NCBI GenBank assembly: GCA_900544575.1
Contig: UQVO01000002.1
Span: 62,001 to 126,000, forward strand
From: an uncultured Eubacteriales bacterium
Lineage (GTDB): Bacteria > Bacillota > Clostridia > Christensenellales > CAG-917
Direction of reading: 5' to 3'
DNA length: 64,000 nucleotides
Positions 52,340 through 60,208 of the stretch are shown here, piece after piece; positions within the stretch are counted from its first letter, which is position 1, and each line of letters starts with the position of its first letter. The translations under genes were made by a program, and so were the position numbers. Below the pieces are notes generated by a model. It was not told the DNA's origin. It searched no databases and was given only the letters and a program-made list of their open reading frames with translations.

Positions 52340-53611
52340 ATGTCAACCGAAACACAGGGTTTGACCGACGGAGGGAACGCCCCGTCGGATGCGGCTGTAA
52401 AAACGCCCGCAGGTGCGGATATGCTGCCCGCGGCCGCAGGTAAAATGGAACGCAACGTCGTTCTGGACATTCTGCGCATCGTCGCGATACTTTTTATCGT
52501 TTTCCATCATTTTGTCATCAACAACGTCACAGCATTCACCGCCGACGGCACGGGCGTCACGTTCAGTTCTCTGGACACGGGCGTCGTTGTGCCGCAGTTC
52601 ATTCCGATGTTTTTGGGCTCGGAATTCATCGATTGCATTCTCATTATAGGCGTCAACCTCTTCTTTCTTTTGTCGGGGTTCTTTTCAATCAGGCTCAAAC
52701 CCGCAAAAATCGTACAACTGCTGCTCAAAACTTACGTCTATTTCACCCTCGGCGAACTCATAGCCTTTGCCGCAGGCGTCACCTCTTACGGAAGCGCGGC
52801 AGACGCGGCGATAGGCTGTCTTACCGCTCCCGCGAAATATTGGTTCGTGCTCGTCTACTGCGCGCTCTGCATAATCGCGCCGCTTCTCAATAAATTCGCG
52901 GAAAAGCTCGACGGAAAAAGCATTGCTCTGTTCGTCACCGCAAGCGTCGTTTTCTGTTGTTTTATAGGCTTTATATCCGACTTCTGGTTCCCGTACATAG
53001 GGACGAACGATGGCTACTCCCTACTCTGGGCGGGCGTAGTATATATGTACGGCAGGCTCATATCCCTGCGCGGGTTCGGAACGAAACGCAAACCCGCCTT
53101 CTGGTTCGGCGTGTTTGCCGCCGCCGTGCTGCTGAATTACACCGTTGTCGCACTGCTCACCGCGGTTGCGCGTGAAGGTGCGTGGGCGTGGCATATGTAC
53201 GGCTACAACAACCCTCTCGTCGCTCTTGTGTCCGTGGCGTTCTTTATGGCATTCCGCACAATGCGTCCCGTTGCGTCCGACGGCCGCGCCGCAAAAGCGG
53301 TTTCCGCCGTGGCGGGACACACTCTCGGCGTCTACCTCATTCATTGCAACAATCCGATAGTGTCGCCCTACCGCGCTTTTCTCCTCTCTCTGACCGCAAA
53401 TACGCTCTGGGCGCAGTATCTTCTCCTCATCCCGAACGTCCTGATTATCTTCGTCGGTGCGGTGTTGATTGATATGCTGTTCGACAAAGCCACTCACCGT
53501 CTGTTCGCCGTTCTGTCTCGCGCGGCAGAGCGCTTCGTCATTTTCCTGTACAACTTGCTCTCGCAGATATTCCGCCGCTTGTTCGGCTCTCCCGACGGCG
53601 CAACGCAATGA
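52340..53611 (+). CDS. Acyltransferase-3 family membrane protein (423 aa)
   Basis: OafA/YrhL-type membrane acyltransferase that usually O-acetylates cell-surface glycans. It has a 35-residue Ala/Gly/Pro-rich leader, then MERNVVLDILRIVAILFIVFHHFVIN with the conserved basic pair equivalent (HH) at the end of helix 1. About ten membrane helices follow; GVYLIHCNNPIV near the end is the last-helix family motif. GGAGGAG ribosome-binding site 5 nt before ATG. Monocistronic; divergent from the lacI-type gene. The target glycan is unknown. Confidence 0.88.
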   Translation: MSTETQGLTDGGNAPSDAAVKTPAGADMLPAAAGKMERNVVLDILRIVAILFIVFHHFVINNVTAFTADGTGVTFSSLDTGVVVPQFIPMFLGSEFIDCILIIGVNLFFLLSGFFSIRLKPAKIVQLLLKTYVYFTLGELIAFAAGVTSYGSAADAAIGCLTAPAKYWFVLVYCALCIIAPLLNKFAEKLDGKSIALFVTASVVFCCFIGFISDFWFPYIGTNDGYSLLWAGVVYMYGRLISLRGFGTKRKPAFWFGVFAAAVLLNYTVVALLTAVAREGAWAWHMYGYNNPLVALVSVAFFMAFRTMRPVASDGRAAKAVSAVAGHTLGVYLIHCNNPIVSPYRAFLLSLTANTLWAQYLLLIPNVLIIFVGAVLIDMLFDKATHRLFAVLSRAAERFVIFLYNLLSQIFRRLFGSPDGATQ

Positions 53612-53670
53612 GCCTGCATTTTAACTTGTCGGGACGCGGCAAAATTCCGCATTTTCGCCGCGGAAAACAC

Positions 53671-53699
53671 TTGTCAAAAGAGGTGCGATAATATATAAT
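53671..53699 (+). promoter_or_regulatory. Promoter of the leader RNA and tRNA-Ser
   Basis: TTGTCA, 17-bp spacer, perfect TATAAT. The start would be about 53706, 128 nt before the tRNA. Confidence 0.75.
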
Positions 53700-53705
53700 C
53701 GTTTC

Positions 53706-53833
53706 GTTGGGTTTCCGCCGGGAGTTTTCCCTTCGGTTCGACAGTTGGATTGAGCGGTCTTGTGTTCCGCCTCATCCAACTGCCACCCACTTTGAACTGA
53801 ATAAAGTCCTTCCGCGTCGGCGGAACGGCACAC
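53706..53833 (+). ncRNA. Structured leader or small RNA upstream of tRNA-Ser, unidentified
   Basis: A long hairpin is obvious: CAGTTGGAT..TGAG.CGG (53741 on) with CCG.CCTCA.TCCAACTG (ending about 53783). Outer segments TTCCGCCG (about 53713) and CGGCGGAA (about 53816) could close the whole element into a 110-nt rod. It lacks the SRP (GGAAG/AGCAG) and tmRNA hallmarks. It may be a small RNA processed from the tRNA precursor or a tRNA leader. Confidence 0.4.
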
Positions 53834-53926
53834 GGAGGAGTCGCCTAGTTTGGTCGAGGGCGCACGACTGGAAATCGTGTAACCGTCACAAGCGGTTCGA
53901 GGGTTCGAATCCCTCCTCCTCCGCCA
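53834..53926 (+). tRNA. tRNA-Ser (anticodon GGA)
   Basis: Class II tRNA of 93 nt with encoded CCA. Acceptor GGAGGAG/CTCCTCC, anticodon stem CACGA-CTGGAAA-TCGTG with GGA at 53870-53872, long variable arm (TAACCGTCACAAGCGGTT), T-loop GGGTTCGAATCCC. Reads UCC and UCU. Confidence 0.97.
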
Positions 53927-53957
53927 GAAAAATCCCGCTCAGGAAGCGGGATTTTCC
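53927..53957 (+). terminator. Terminator of tRNA-Ser
   Basis: AAAATCCCGCT - CAGGA - AGCGGGATTTT followed by CC, directly after the CCA end. Confidence 0.85.
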
Positions 53958-54213
53958 ATAGCCTGAGCGGAGGGATTCGGAACCTGAGGCTGACGCGGTT
54001 CGCCGTCCTGCGCGACTTTGCACGCAGACCTATTGACGGCTCCCCGCTATTCCGTCGCGCTATGCGCTCCTTACGAATCCCTCATCTGCCGCTCCCAAGC
54101 AGTCAAAGCCCCGACAACATATTGAAACAGCCGCTTTATCCTGTTCGTGCATTAAGCGGACATCCCTCCTCCGTCGGAAAATTTTATCAAACAGGCATTT
54201 CATTCAATTTATG
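53958..54213. other. Gene-free interval with tRNA-like 3' fragments
   Basis: No credible ORF. The motif CGAATCCCTC from the tRNA-Ser T arm recurs here, once inverted (with one inserted base nearby, about 53970) and once direct (about 54075). The last 60 nt are AT-rich. Confidence 0.4.
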
Positions 54214-54246
54214 CAAAAAATAACGCCGCACATAAAGTGCGGCGTC
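54214..54246 (-). terminator. Terminator of the hypB-oxidoreductase-hypA operon
   Basis: Minus strand GACGCCGCAC - TTTAT - GTGCGGCGTT followed by ATTTTTTGC, 32 nt past the hypA stop. Confidence 0.88.
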
Positions 54247-54278
54247 GGGTTAAGGCTCAAAAGGCTGCCCCGTTTGGG

Positions 54279-54632
54279 TCAGTCGTCGGCGGGGACTTCG
54301 ATTTGCTTGATGTTCAGTTCGTTCCCTCTCAGCAAAAAGGTGTTTCCGCTGCCGCAGTAGGGACAGGTCTTTCCGTATTTCACCGTCGGATAATCGCGCA
54401 GGCAGTCTTCGCAATGGGTGACCGCGGGCACGGTTTCGATGATTATTTCGGCGTTTTTGAGCACGGTCTCCTTTTTCACCGCCCAATTCCAGCAATCTTC
54501 GAAAAGGTAAGGCACAACGGAGGAAACCTCGCCGATTTCCACCGTAACGGAACGCACTCGGGAAACCCCGTTTTCCGCGGCGACCTTATTCACCTCTTTT
54601 ATGCAATGGAATACTACTCCGAGCTCGTGCAT
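54279..54632 (-). CDS. hypA: Hydrogenase maturation nickel metallochaperone HypA (117 aa)
   Basis: Delivers Ni2+ to [NiFe]-hydrogenase (and urease in some species) with HypB. N-terminal MHELGVVFHCIKEV has the nickel ligands Met1-His2. The zinc site is CEDC near residue 73 and CPYCGSG near 90 (two CxxC). The protein ends LNIKQIEVPADD. It overlaps the oxidoreductase stop by one base (TGATG), so it is translationally coupled to it. Confidence 0.94.
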   Translation of the reverse strand: MHELGVVFHCIKEVNKVAAENGVSRVRSVTVEIGEVSSVVPYLFEDCWNWAVKKETVLKNAEIIIETVPAVTHCEDCLRDYPTVKYGKTCPYCGSGNTFLLRGNELNIKQIEVPADD

Positions 54633-57514
54633 CAGTCCTTTTCTTTCTTTGCGGCGTCGGCGGCGAGTTTTGCCTCATATGCCTTTTTGCGCGCGGCGAC
54701 GAATTCCTTGTCCTCTTTGCTGTTTTTGGCGAAGACGAGTTTTGCGGCGCGCTTTGCCATATTGGGCAGTATTTTGCCGAATTTCGCTTCCGAAGTCACC
54801 ATTTCGCTGGCTTCGGGATGGTCGCGGTGAAGAGTTATGGCGTCGAATTTGCACCTTGTCGTGCAAAGTCCGCATCCGATGCAGCGGTTGTCGTCCACGA
54901 CCACCGTGCCGCATCCGAGACAACGTGCGGTTTCCGTCCTGACCTGCTCTTCCGTGAGCGTGCCGTGAACGTCGCGGAAAGATTTTTCCTTTCCGTCGGC
55001 GGCGATTTGCCTTGACGAGTTGTCATAGCTTTCCACCCTGATGTCGTCCGTGTCGAACTGCACGAAACGTCTGGGGTCGCGCCCTATGGTCATATGTCCG
55101 TTCTGGACGAAACGGTGCAGACTTTCCGCCGCTTCGTGTCCCTGCGCGATGGCATCGATGGCGAATTTCGGCCCCGTGAGCACGTCACCGCCCGTGAAGA
55201 TGTCCGCCTGCGAGGTCTGATAAGTAAATCCGTCCGCGACAGGACCGTTGCCGCGTCCGAGCTCGACTGCGCTTCCGTCAAGCAGATTGCCCCACTCGAC
55301 GGTCTGCCCTATCGCGAAAATGACACGGTCGGCAGGCACGGTGAGGGTGTCGGTTTCGTCGTACAAGGGAGCGAATCTGCCCTTTTCGTCAAAGACGCGC
55401 GTGCATTTTTTGAAAACGACGGCAGTCGCCTTTCCGTCCTCTGAGACGACTTCGAGCGGGCCCCATTCGCAGTTTACGGACACTCCGTCTTCTTTCGCCT
55501 CTCTGATTTCCTCGTCGCTCGCGGGCATTTCGTCCGCGCTTTCCAGACAGAACATCGACACGCTTGCCGCCCCGCTTCGCGCCGACACGCGCGCCGCGTC
55601 CACAGCGACGTTGCCGCCGCCGACGACAACGACTTTCCCCGAAAAGGCCTCGCCGCCCGTATTGGCGCGGTGCAGATAATCCACCGCGGTGGTCACGCCT
55701 TCCGCTTCCTGACCGGGGATGCCGGGCAGCTTTCCGCCCTGACATCCGATTGCGATGTAAAACGCTTTATACCCTTCGCCACGGAGCTGTGGGATGGTGA
55801 CGTCCTTTCCGACTTCGACGCCGAGTTTTATCTCCACGCCCATTTCGCGCATTATGTCGATTTCGGCTTCGATTACGTCCTTTTCGAGCTTATACGACGG
55901 CACACCGTAGGTCAGCATACCGCCTGCGCGCTCGTTCTTTTCGAACACGGTCGGATAATATCCCATCTGCGCAAGATAATATGCGCACGACAACCCTGCG
56001 GGGCCTCCGCCGATGACGGCTATTTTTTCCTTCCAGCGTCCGCGGTTGGAGGCGACCACTATGTCGGGCACATAGCGGTGTTCCGCTTTGAGGTCCTGCT
56101 CTGCGATGAACTTCTTCACCGCGTCGATGGAAACCGCCGCGTCTATCGTCCCGCGCGTGCAGACGTCTTCGCAGCGTCTGTTGCATATGCGGCCGCAGAC
56201 TGCGGGGAACGGATTTTCTTTCTTTATTATCGCAAGAGCCTCGCGGTATTTTCCCTGACTTGCCTTTTTGAGATATGCCTGCACCGCAATGTGAGCGGGA
56301 CACGCCGTTTTGCACGGGGATGTGCCCGAATCGTGGGTGTTGATACGGTTTTTATCCCTGTAATCCTCGTCCCACATATGCTTGCCCCATCTGATGGTAT
56401 CGGGCAAGGGCTGTTTGGGATATTTCACTTCGCTGCCGTCCGCCTTGCACAGCTTCTGACCGAGTTTGAGCGCGCCCGCGGGGCAATATTCGACGCAGGC
56501 GCCGCACGCCACGCATTTCTGCCTGTCGACGTGAGCGCGGTACGCGGACGCGGACATATTCGGAGTGTTGAACAGCTGACTCGTGCGCAGTGCGTTGCAT
56601 ATCTTCACATTGCAGTTGCATATGGCGAAAATCTTGTCCTCGCCGTCGATGTTCGTCACCTGATGCACAAATCCGTTTGCCTCGGCGCGTTTCAGTATCT
56701 CCATCGCCTGGTCGTAGGTTATGTCGTAACCTCTGCCCGTTTCACGGCAGTAGTCCGCCATATCGCCCACCCCTATGCACCAGTCGCGGAAGTCGTCCGC
56801 ACAGCCTTCGTCTAGCTTCTTGCGGCCGTAACGGCAGGAGCATATGGACGCGCCGATGTGCCCTTCGTAGCGTTTGAGCCAGTAAGATATGTGCTCGATG
56901 TCCATCGTCGTGTTTTCGGTTTCGATGGCCTTTTCGACGGGTATGACGTGCATACCTATCCCCGCGCCTCCGGGAGGCACCATCGGAGTGATGTGTTCGA
57001 GCGGGAGAAACGTCATACGTTCGAAGAACATCGCAAGCTCGGGATGCTTGTCCATAAGCTGCGTGTTCATATTCGTATATTCCGCAGAGCCCGGCACGAA
57101 GAGAGGCACCCAGTACAGCCTGTCCTTACGTTCGCGCGATACTCCGGGCAGCGGGCCGTCCTTCGTGTACTTGTCGCCGTAATCGTATTCCAGCATTCCG
57201 ATGAAAGCGAGTTTGTCGATTACGGAATCGCAGTCGGGAGTCCCTTCGCCGTACATTCTTCTGATTTCGGCATACGGATATTTTTTGCGGACTTTCATCT
57301 GCAAAAGAAGGTCGAGCGACCTCTCTTTTTCTTCGGGAGTCAGCTCGTCCTCGAAAATGCAGGCAAATCCCCAGTATTCGGGGTCCTCCGCAGTCACGCC
57401 TTTGATTTTTGCGGGAAGCCTGTCCGTCACCTTGCGCACGAATTTCAGAAGTTTCGGGTCCGGATTCTTGTCGTGCATATGTGCGGGTATGTATTTTTTA
57501 CTCATTTCGGGCAT
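54632..57514 (-). CDS. Large FeS/FAD oxidoreductase: ferredoxin-like N-domain fused to GltD-like NAD(P)-FAD module and C-terminal FeS (960 aa)
   Basis: Residues 1-315 form an N-terminal domain with scattered cysteines (GASICSCRYGRKK, CADDFRDWC, ICNCNVKIC). Residues 335-380 carry a [4Fe-4S] motif CVACGACVEYCPAG. The GltD/DPD-like part follows: SGTSPCKTACPAHIAVQAYLKKASQGKYREAL, CGRICNRRCEDVCTRG, FAD motif IAVIGGGPAGLSCAYYLAQMGY, and NAD(P) motif VVVVGGGNVAVDAARVS. IFAIGQTVEWGNLL and FTGGDVLTGPKFAIDAIAQGHEAAESL give the second FAD site. The C-terminus has CLGCGTVVVDDNRCIGCGLCTTRCKFDAI. Electron transfer from or to NAD(P)H is likely; the real partner is unknown. The start overlaps hypB by 13 nt. 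Confidence 0.88.
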   Translation of the reverse strand: MPEMSKKYIPAHMHDKNPDPKLLKFVRKVTDRLPAKIKGVTAEDPEYWGFACIFEDELTPEEKERSLDLLLQMKVRKKYPYAEIRRMYGEGTPDCDSVIDKLAFIGMLEYDYGDKYTKDGPLPGVSRERKDRLYWVPLFVPGSAEYTNMNTQLMDKHPELAMFFERMTFLPLEHITPMVPPGGAGIGMHVIPVEKAIETENTTMDIEHISYWLKRYEGHIGASICSCRYGRKKLDEGCADDFRDWCIGVGDMADYCRETGRGYDITYDQAMEILKRAEANGFVHQVTNIDGEDKIFAICNCNVKICNALRTSQLFNTPNMSASAYRAHVDRQKCVACGACVEYCPAGALKLGQKLCKADGSEVKYPKQPLPDTIRWGKHMWDEDYRDKNRINTHDSGTSPCKTACPAHIAVQAYLKKASQGKYREALAIIKKENPFPAVCGRICNRRCEDVCTRGTIDAAVSIDAVKKFIAEQDLKAEHRYVPDIVVASNRGRWKEKIAVIGGGPAGLSCAYYLAQMGYYPTVFEKNERAGGMLTYGVPSYKLEKDVIEAEIDIMREMGVEIKLGVEVGKDVTIPQLRGEGYKAFYIAIGCQGGKLPGIPGQEAEGVTTAVDYLHRANTGGEAFSGKVVVVGGGNVAVDAARVSARSGAASVSMFCLESADEMPASDEEIREAKEDGVSVNCEWGPLEVVSEDGKATAVVFKKCTRVFDEKGRFAPLYDETDTLTVPADRVIFAIGQTVEWGNLLDGSAVELGRGNGPVADGFTYQTSQADIFTGGDVLTGPKFAIDAIAQGHEAAESLHRFVQNGHMTIGRDPRRFVQFDTDDIRVESYDNSSRQIAADGKEKSFRDVHGTLTEEQVRTETARCLGCGTVVVDDNRCIGCGLCTTRCKFDAITLHRDHPEASEMVTSEAKFGKILPNMAKRAAKLVFAKNSKEDKEFVAARKKAYEAKLAADAAKKEKD

Positions 57515-58194
57515 TTCGGGTTACCTCCCCTTTGAATTTTTACTTGTTGTCTGAGCCAATCGGCGAACAGCTGCATTCCTTCCCCTGTCTTTGCGCTGAC
57601 GGAGATGATTTCTGCGTGCGGATTGAGCGCGTGTATGCGCTCGTTGCATTTTTCCGTGTCGAAATCGAAATAGGGCGCGACGTCGATTTTGTTTATTATC
57701 ACCAAATCGCAGACGGAGAACATCAAAGGATATTTCAACGGCTTGTCGTCGCCCTCCGGCACGGACAGAATCATACAGTTTTTGGTCGCTCCCGTATCGA
57801 ATTCCGCGGGACAAACCAGATTGCCCACGTTTTCCAGCACGGCGACATCGACCCGCGCAAGGTCCAGCGCTCCGAGCCCCTGTCTCGTCATATGCGCGTC
57901 CAGGTGACACATTCCGCCGGTGTGCAGCTGGACGGACTGCACTCCCGTGGCGCTCAGAATTTTCTTTGCGTCCACGTCCGAGTCGATATCCGCCTCCATA
58001 ACGGCGATGTTGAGTTCGTCTTTCAGGATGTTGATGACTTTAATCAAAGTGCTTGTCTTGCCGCTGCCGGGCGAAGACATAAGATTGAGCAAAAACACGC
58101 CCTTTTCGGCAAGCTCGGCACGCAAAAGGTCGGCATCTCTGTTGTTGTCGTCAAAAATGCCGCGTTTGACTTCGATAACCCTTATTTCGTCCAT
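57502..58194 (-). CDS. hypB: Hydrogenase nickel incorporation GTPase HypB (230 aa)
   Basis: SIMIBI GTPase that drives nickel transfer to HypA and the hydrogenase large subunit. P-loop SSPGSGKTSTLIKVI near residue 41, MEADIDSDVDAKKI, TGGMCHLDAHMT (Cys/His metal-GTP coupling), VLENVGNLVCPAEFD (Cys) and INKIDVAPYFDFD (NKxD). The His-rich N-terminal stretch found in some HypB is absent. A perfect consensus promoter lies just upstream, so the operon starts here. Confidence 0.96.
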   Translation of the reverse strand: MDEIRVIEVKRGIFDDNNRDADLLRAELAEKGVFLLNLMSSPGSGKTSTLIKVINILKDELNIAVMEADIDSDVDAKKILSATGVQSVQLHTGGMCHLDAHMTRQGLGALDLARVDVAVLENVGNLVCPAEFDTGATKNCMILSVPEGDDKPLKYPLMFSVCDLVIINKIDVAPYFDFDTEKCNERIHALNPHAEIISVSAKTGEGMQLFADWLRQQVKIQRGGNPKCPK

Positions 58195-58213
58195 TATATT
58201 TCTCTCCGTTTAA

Positions 58214-58242
58214 ATTATAACGGAATTGATGTCAACTGTCAA
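58214..58242 (-). promoter_or_regulatory. Consensus sigma-A promoter of hypB-oxidoreductase-hypA
   Basis: Minus strand perfect TTGACA, 17-bp spacer, perfect TATAAT, 20 nt before the hypB ATG, with GGAGAGAA ribosome-binding site. A second TTGACA overlaps the spacer. Confidence 0.85.
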
Positions 58243-58335
58243 TACACCTGTCAAAAAGCAGCATCGGACGCGGAACGTACGCGGCGGCCTTAAAATCCGT
58301 CCGCGCCGAAGTCGTCGGAACCTGCAAAACGCGAA

Positions 58336-58356
58336 TGCGGACCGTGACAGTCCGCA
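58336..58356 (-). terminator. Hairpin after the esterase gene
   Basis: Minus strand TGCGGAC - TGTCACG - GTCCGCA followed by TTCGCGTTTTG. The T tract is interrupted, so termination may be partial. Confidence 0.5.
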
Positions 58357-58395
58357 CCGCGCATAAGGAGAAAATGTATATAAGAAAGCAGATTG

Positions 58396-59343
58396 TCACT
58401 CCGTTTCAAGGAAATTGGCAATGAGTTCTCTCGCAAAAAGATGTCCGAGTTTCACTTCCGACGCGGAGTCGAAGTGGTAAATATCGGGCGCACCCGCCGG
58501 TTCGCCGTTATATTTCAACCCTTCCGCAATTGTATCGATATAGATATGGTTTTCGTCCTCGGAAGCGAGTTTTGCCTTGGCGGCGTTGATGACCCTGTAC
58601 TGCGTCCACGCGGAGCAGTCCGATATACCCGCGTCGATAAACCCTATTTCGGCGTCGGCGGGCTTGTAGTAAGACAAATCGTAGCGCAGGTCCGCAACGA
58701 AATTGCGTTCGAGTTCCTCATAGGCGTTATAGCTGTTTGAGCTAGAATCGTCCTCTCCCTGCATCCAGCATATAGCTTTGATTTCGGGATACAGGTCCAT
58801 TTCTTCGAGCTTTGCGCACTGTCCGAGGATATAATCCACGGCGGACAGATAGAGCGAACCCGTGTTTTTGCTGGACGGCGAGCGCCAGTTGCTCGTCAGC
58901 GAAGTGGCGCCGTAAGCGTACTTGATGATGTAGACGGGTTTTTCGGGGTCGAGTTCCGCGATTTTTTCCGCAATCCCGATTTCAGGTCCGAACTGATTGA
59001 CCGAGTGCCCCTGTCCGAGTTTTACGGGGACGAATTCGCCGTTGCTTGTGTTTTCCGCAATCGTACAGGCATAGCTGATAAAGACGTTGTCATAGCCTTT
59101 CGCATATTCGCCCGCTTTCTCCTCGCCGACGGTTCTCGGGAGATACTGACTCCAGGTATGCCCTTCCGCATTGCTCTGTCCGAGCAGGACGACGACCTGT
59201 ACCTCGTTGGAATAGACGGGCGTGTCCGGAGTCTGCTGCGAATTCTGCCCGCCCGTATCGTTGCACGCACTGAATACTGCCGCTATGACGGCTGCCGTTG
59301 CGACTGTAAGCATAAAACTAATCAACCTTCTGATTTTTTTCAT
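58396..59343 (-). CDS. SASA-type carbohydrate esterase lipoprotein (315 aa)
   Basis: SGNH-fold sialate O-acetylesterase/acetylxylan-esterase-like enzyme (DUF303). Lipoprotein signal: ISFMLTVATAAVIAAVFSAC, so it is anchored at the cell surface. Block I VVLLGQSNAEGH holds the catalytic Ser near residue 58; IKAICWMQGEDDSS is block III-like and DIYHFDSASEVKLG carries the C-terminal Asp/His pair. The start at MKKIRRLI is chosen because AGGTGA lies 7 nt upstream; it overlaps the GH43 gene. It probably removes acetyl groups from plant or host glycans. Confidence 0.85.
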   Translation of the reverse strand: MKKIRRLISFMLTVATAAVIAAVFSACNDTGGQNSQQTPDTPVYSNEVQVVVLLGQSNAEGHTWSQYLPRTVGEEKAGEYAKGYDNVFISYACTIAENTSNGEFVPVKLGQGHSVNQFGPEIGIAEKIAELDPEKPVYIIKYAYGATSLTSNWRSPSSKNTGSLYLSAVDYILGQCAKLEEMDLYPEIKAICWMQGEDDSSSNSYNAYEELERNFVADLRYDLSYYKPADAEIGFIDAGISDCSAWTQYRVINAAKAKLASEDENHIYIDTIAEGLKYNGEPAGAPDIYHFDSASEVKLGHLFARELIANFLETE

Positions 59344-60208
59344 AGACAATCACCTTTCCGTTTTCGATTTCTATGTCGTAAATCGCCGCGCGCTCCATAC
59401 CGCAGCAGCAATTGTTTTCGTGATAAACAATTCTGTATCTGCCGTCGAAGTCCCTGAACACCATAGCGTGCCCGCTGTCTTTATGCGGCAGGCGAAGCAA
59501 TTCGTGTCTGTATTTGCCGCCGAGCATACCGTTCAGCGGATAGACGACGCCTACGGCATAACCGTCCGCGTCAGCCGCGTCCCAGCTTGACCAAAGCATA
59601 AACTCCACTCCGTTAATATTGCACACAAAGGGTGCGTCGACGACGTAAATCGGCTTCGGGGACTTGTTCCACGCAGGGTTTTTCGCCCAACCGGACTCGC
59701 TTGCCCTGAACAGCACTTCGGCGTCGCCTGTCGGCTCGGCAAGGTCGTCGGAGAGCCGCACGCAGCACATTTCGCCGTCGTCGGTCTGAAGCCATTCGTG
59801 CGAAAAAATGGCGTACGGTTTTCCGTCCTCGATGTAGAGGGTTGCGTCCAGCGCATACCAATTGTCGGGCGCAAGCGGTTTGCTGTGCACCCTGAACGGA
59901 CCTGTCAGGCTGTCGGATACGAGTATCTGCGACGTGCGCACCCGCCCTTTCGCGCTGAACGTCCCGAATAGGTAGTATTTGCCGCGGTATCCGTGCACTT
60001 CGGGCGCCCAGAAATCGTCCGTCGCCCAGAAGTCCGCGCCCGCTTCGAATACGGGAACGGGGTCAGACCAGTTTTGCAAATCCTCCGAAACGTAAACGCA
60101 GAAGCCGCGTTTTAGTGGAGAGGGAGATGACGAATACATATAATACTTCCCCGTCCCCGCGTCTGCGACTATATACGGGTCGCGGATGTGTATGTCCTGC
60201 AATCTCAT
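59318..60208 (-). CDS. Glycoside hydrolase family 43 (296 aa, cytoplasmic)
   Basis: Five-bladed propeller arabinosidase/xylosidase family. The catalytic base is in IRDPYIVADAGTGKYYMYSS (residue about 10), a second conserved region is FWAPEVHGYRGKYYLFGTF, and the pKa modulator is in NWYALDATLYIEDGKPYAIFSHEW. The central Glu-type acid could be in WLQTDDGEMCCVRL. No signal peptide, so it acts inside on imported oligosaccharides. ATGA overlap with the alpha-galactosidase gene. Confidence 0.88.
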   Translation of the reverse strand: MRLQDIHIRDPYIVADAGTGKYYMYSSSPSPLKRGFCVYVSEDLQNWSDPVPVFEAGADFWATDDFWAPEVHGYRGKYYLFGTFSAKGRVRTSQILVSDSLTGPFRVHSKPLAPDNWYALDATLYIEDGKPYAIFSHEWLQTDDGEMCCVRLSDDLAEPTGDAEVLFRASESGWAKNPAWNKSPKPIYVVDAPFVCNINGVEFMLWSSWDAADADGYAVGVVYPLNGMLGGKYRHELLRLPHKDSGHAMVFRDFDGRYRIVYHENNCCCGMERAAIYDIEIENGKVIVYEKNQKVD

